Shown here piece after piece: positions 60,898-64,000 of a stretch of DNA of 64,000 bases. Made by a program: the position numbers and the translations under genes. Under the pieces are notes generated by a model. The model worked only from the letters and a program-made list of their open reading frames with translations. It was not told where the DNA came from and did not search any database. The DNA comes from Orthonyx spaldingii (Eukaryota; Chordata; Aves; Passeriformes; Orthonychidae). How positions within the stretch are numbered: position 1 is the first letter of the stretch; each line of letters opens with the position of its first letter. The stretch is from NCBI GenBank assembly GCA_013397795.1, contig VZTJ01005471.1, positions 443,653 to 507,652 on the forward strand. Direction: 5' to 3'.

Positions 60898-61107
60898 CAT
60901 AGAGTCATAGAACAGAAATATTGGAATATTCTGAGTTGGAAGGAACCCACAAGGATCATCAAGTCCAACTCCTGGCCCTGCCCAGGAGAACCTCAAGAAT
61001 CTCACCCTGTGCCTGAGTATTGTTTGAAAGCTCCTTGAGTTCTGTCAGCCTTGGAGCCATGACCATTCCCTGGGGAGCCTGTTCAGTGCCCAACCACCCT
61101 TTTAGGG
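60898..61107 (-). mobile_element. CR1 LINE 3' fragment
   Basis: Minus orientation: catagagtcatagaacag, then ctgagttggaaggaacccac, then tccaactcctggccctgccc, then ccattccctggggagcctgt. The same subfamily look as the elements at 5.1 and 49.3 kb, with an apparent short insertion (aacagaaatattgg) inside the 3' tail region. Confidence 0.93.
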
Positions 61108-63707
61108 AAAATTTAGGTAGGATGATTTATAAATGGTATGAAATACCTGTCAGGACGGGGAAAGGTGTAGCTGATCCTGCCCAGGGAAAGTGTATGGACT
61201 ACTGTCTCCTGAAAGTCAGTTACTGTCCTGTTTGCTCCCTTCTGTGAATCCTGTGCCTTCCCATCACCACTCAGACAGATGTGCTCACCACATTGCTTTC
61301 TCACCAAGCTCTCTCAGGGGAATGCAGCTCATTCAGTCCCCAGCATTTGTGGTCTCGTACTCTCCCAACAGGAGCCTTCCCACGTGAACACACAGGGGCC
61401 AGTTCTGCATGCACAGCTGCCAGTCTGACATGCCTTGGCATATGCTTTCAAATCCCTTGGTGCAGGTATTCTGCTGTAGTGTCTAAAGACAGGCGTGCTC
61501 TTGGCCTAACACCATGTACAAAGGCATACCACATCATTGGGATAACCACTGGGGGACCTGAGGAGCCAGCTTGCAGATTTCACATCTTAGAGAATGTCCA
61601 TGGCTGTCCTTGCCTATGACCACAAGCCTTTTTAAATGTAATTCAGACAGAAAGGTTGCACTTCTCTATCAATTTCTGTTTCACCTAAGGGTAAAAAGTT
61701 AAAAAGATCAGTGGCAAAAGAATGATAGCATCAGGGAGAAAAATGAGAGTATTTGTTAGCAGTGAAAGAAGATTTCTGTAAGCATGTGGGGCTGACCAAA
61801 GATGAAGACTAGACTGTGGCTCAGATGTAGCTGTTAAGCCAGGCTTAACCTGCTCTGAGTGCTCACTGGCTGACACTGTGTGTGCCACCAGCTGTCTATA
61901 ACCTGTACAGATTGCATACGACTCACTTTGGTGGAGCTGTTTTAGTACCACCTCTGCAGGCTCAGCTGTGAATCCCAAACAATCCTTATCCTTTACCTCT
62001 TTAAATCTCTTCACTCTTTGGATTGCATGGCCATAAAGGGATTTTTCCAAATTATTAGATTTGGAAAGAGAACTGGAGGAAAAAGAAATTAAAGATGCCC
62101 ATAGTCAACAGCATCTTCAGTTTGAAGGCAAGAAGCAGCTAAATCGGGGTCAATATGCCACATAGCAAAAAGGCAGGTAAATGCCTGCATGAGTATGATT
62201 GACAGTGGTGTGGGATCTTTTGAGATCTTTTAGAAGAAGTATTCCAGCCAGCTGCTTTCACAAGCTTATAGCGATTTGCAAAACACCAAGGACACACCCA
62301 GCACGGGCCACTGGGATAATAACACAGATGCACGATTTTTATGGCTGCATACCAAATTTAGAAACTCCCTCTGGAAAAACAACTCAAAATGACTTTTGCT
62401 AATCCTTCTGAACACCTGGAATAGACTCAACAAGCCAGGGAACTAGAAAAGTTACTGTGTGGTTTACTAGGCCTCTTACATCACTCAGAATTAAAATTTT
62501 GAAATAAGTAGCTGAAAGAAACCTAAGAAATTCATAGATAGCCCTGTTTGGTGTCACATTATTTTGTGCCAGTGTTGACAGTTCAGATTATAAAACAGAG
62601 AGTTTTTGTTCACAGAAAGCCCACATGCTGCATACAATCATGTTTTAAATGCTTGGAAATCTGCATAGGAAATAACCTTTATATTCCTCAGTTTCTGAGG
62701 GGTTCCCCCTTTCCTTTCCACACTTGAGGCTTTCTCAGACTGTAGCTATTTTATAGTAATATCCAACTTTTAGGTACAGATTTGAAGGTCTGATCAGACT
62801 GGTGATCAAGCCCTATTTCCTTGTCTAACTAACATGTATAATCTCAAGTAGACAAACTGTCTCACAACTTCAGTGGGATAATTCATGTAAGGAGCTAACC
62901 ATAAATTACCTATCTGATGGATCAGAATTTCTCTTTGCATGACCACCAAGAGCCAGCAGGAGTTTTGCTGGGTGCAGGGAATGCAGGCCTGCTCCATGGA
63001 AGTGCCAAGAAGTTTTGCTTATGGCTGTTGCGGTGGTACAAGAAAGGCTGTAAATAATTTTCTTATCACGGAACAGACTCAGAAAATGAGAGACAAAATT
63101 AGTTAACACAGTAAGAAACCATTACAAAAATTAATGCAAGTGCTGCTTGCTATTTGCTTAAAAATATGTTGCATTTTTTCTTTTTATTTTCTATAACTCT
63201 TAACTAAAAGTATACAAAACCTACCAAGTGTGACATCTCTGCACTCTGTATTTCTTAGGCAACTGCCTTAGTACAACACCTCTACCTTCTTAATTTATTT
63301 TGGGATCTGGTGTTTAGCATGAAGTCTTTGTACAGGAACATGTTCTGGTACATTCACTTGGGCTCACTTGCAGCTAAACAGCAAATTTTCTGTGGAAGCA
63401 AATAGAACTACATGACCAGGAAAACACAAAGGGTGTCAGCCATGCATCTGGCGCCTTCAAATCTGTGATAGATCTCTTGTATTTATTTAGGTCGTCCAAA
63501 AAGCATTTTCCTTCCTAAATCAAGGCTTTGCAAGTGCTTAGCTGAGCTATGCAGGCTGAAGGGGACTTTCAGGGCACTTTTGTTTGAAGTTGCAGCCAGC
63601 CCAGGGACCTCATTTAAAGCTGCCTGTCCAGCCCTAGCACAACCTTCTGGCTGCCAAACCTGTCCTGGGAGCAGAACATGTACCCAGGCAATCAGCCTCT
63701 GCCAGTC
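61108..63707. other. Intron 1 interior, no recognised gene
   Basis: AT-rich intronic DNA without a recognised exon, RNA gene or transposon. Open frames on both strands are short and of chance type. Confidence 0.55.
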
Positions 63708-63912
63708 TGAGCAACCTGCTCTAGTGGAAGGTGAGGGACTGGCACAGGTTGCCCAGAGAAATTGTGGCCGTCCCATCCCTGGAAGAGTCCAAGGCCAGGT
63801 TGAACGGGGCTCGGAGCAACCTGGGATAGTGGCAGGTATCTTTGACCATGGCAGGGGGTGGGACTGGATGGACATACAAATCCCTTCCAACCCAAATCAT
63901 TCCACTATTCTG
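63708..63912 (+). mobile_element. CR1 LINE 3' fragment, apparently composite
   Basis: The main part at about 63738-63912 reads in the CR1 sense (cacaggttgcccagagaaat, then catccctggaagagtccaag, then gttgaacggggctcggagca, then cccttccaacccaaatcatt) with a decayed tail. A CR1 segment that normally lies further 3' (gagcaacctgctctagtgga) precedes it at 63708-63733. That suggests two CR1 pieces in tandem or an internal duplication. Confidence 0.92.
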
Positions 63913-64000
63913 AGGAACAGAGCAGCATCTGTTCCTTTCGAAGTAATGTGGAAGGTGCATCCTTCCTCCTGTCCGTGGTGCTGGAGATGGAGAGTAGCTG

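Larger units (their letters stand above)
27810..64000 (+). other. WNT7B: WNT7B intron 1, 5' portion (runs off the window)
   Basis: Begins with a GTAAGT donor. I looked on the + strand for Wnt7 exon 2 (the conserved ALSSVVALGANIICNKIPGL region) and for the cysteine-rich Wnt motifs of later exons and found none. The intron therefore appears to exceed 36 kb, and the Wnt domain exons lie beyond 64000. A very long first intron is normal for WNT7B in mammals. Contents are CpG blocks at its left end, then AT-rich DNA with CR1 insertions. Confidence 0.8.

Noticed and set aside
27810..64000. Search for WNT7B exons 2-4
   Set aside because: No sequence encoding the conserved Wnt7 exon 2 start or the later cysteine-rich Wnt motifs was found by eye, so no further exon is called.
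1..64000. Endogenous retrovirus or LTR elements, CRISPR-like arrays, satellite DNA
   Set aside because: I looked for paired LTRs, gag/pol-like frames and regularly spaced repeats; apart from CR1 fragments, the minisatellite and microsatellites, nothing fits.

Overview
The window looks like bird nuclear DNA. Several CR1 retrotransposon 3' fragments carry the avian tail motif (agaatcatagaat or its complement). Base composition alternates between AT-rich non-coding DNA and very GC/CpG-rich blocks. I found no bacterial, organellar or viral gene organisation. Most long open frames fall in CpG islands, tandem repeats or CR1 copies and are not genes.

The only gene I can support is WNT7B, on the + strand, seen as two alternative first coding exons. 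Exon 1a (20982-21052) encodes the canonical Wnt-7b start, MHRNFRKWIFYVFLCFG..., and ends at a GTAAGT donor. Exon 1b (27727-27809) encodes a different hydrophobic start, MILFSSRSVLLSVYYPQIFL...GSYL, which resembles the alternative WNT7B N-terminus I remember from mammals. It also ends at GTAAGT. Both exons end with two bases of a split codon, so either can join the same exon 2. Exons 2-4, which hold the Wnt domain, were not found and should lie beyond the right edge.

Layout. 1-20600 is the upstream flank: AT-rich DNA, three CpG-rich blocks within 0.8-4.3 kb, a candidate conserved element at 4.6-4.95 kb, CR1 fragments, a GC-rich block at 17.5-18.3 kb with a 37-bp minisatellite, and a 359-bp polypurine tract at 19.9-20.3 kb. 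20.6-30.4 kb is the promoter domain: both first exons, their inferred leaders with upstream ORFs, five CpG-rich blocks and one assembly gap. 30.4-64 kb is the 5' part of a long intron 1, ordinary AT-rich DNA with four substantial CR1 insertions and no recognisable exon.

The biology on view is promoter choice at a developmental signalling gene. Two promoters about 6.7 kb apart would give the same secreted Wnt-7b with different signal peptides and different 5' leaders, each with upstream ORFs. I found no undescribed multi-gene system. The most useful points are the alternative first exon, the leader uORFs, the polypurine tract and minisatellite upstream, and a short dispersed repeat at 0.4-3.2 kb.
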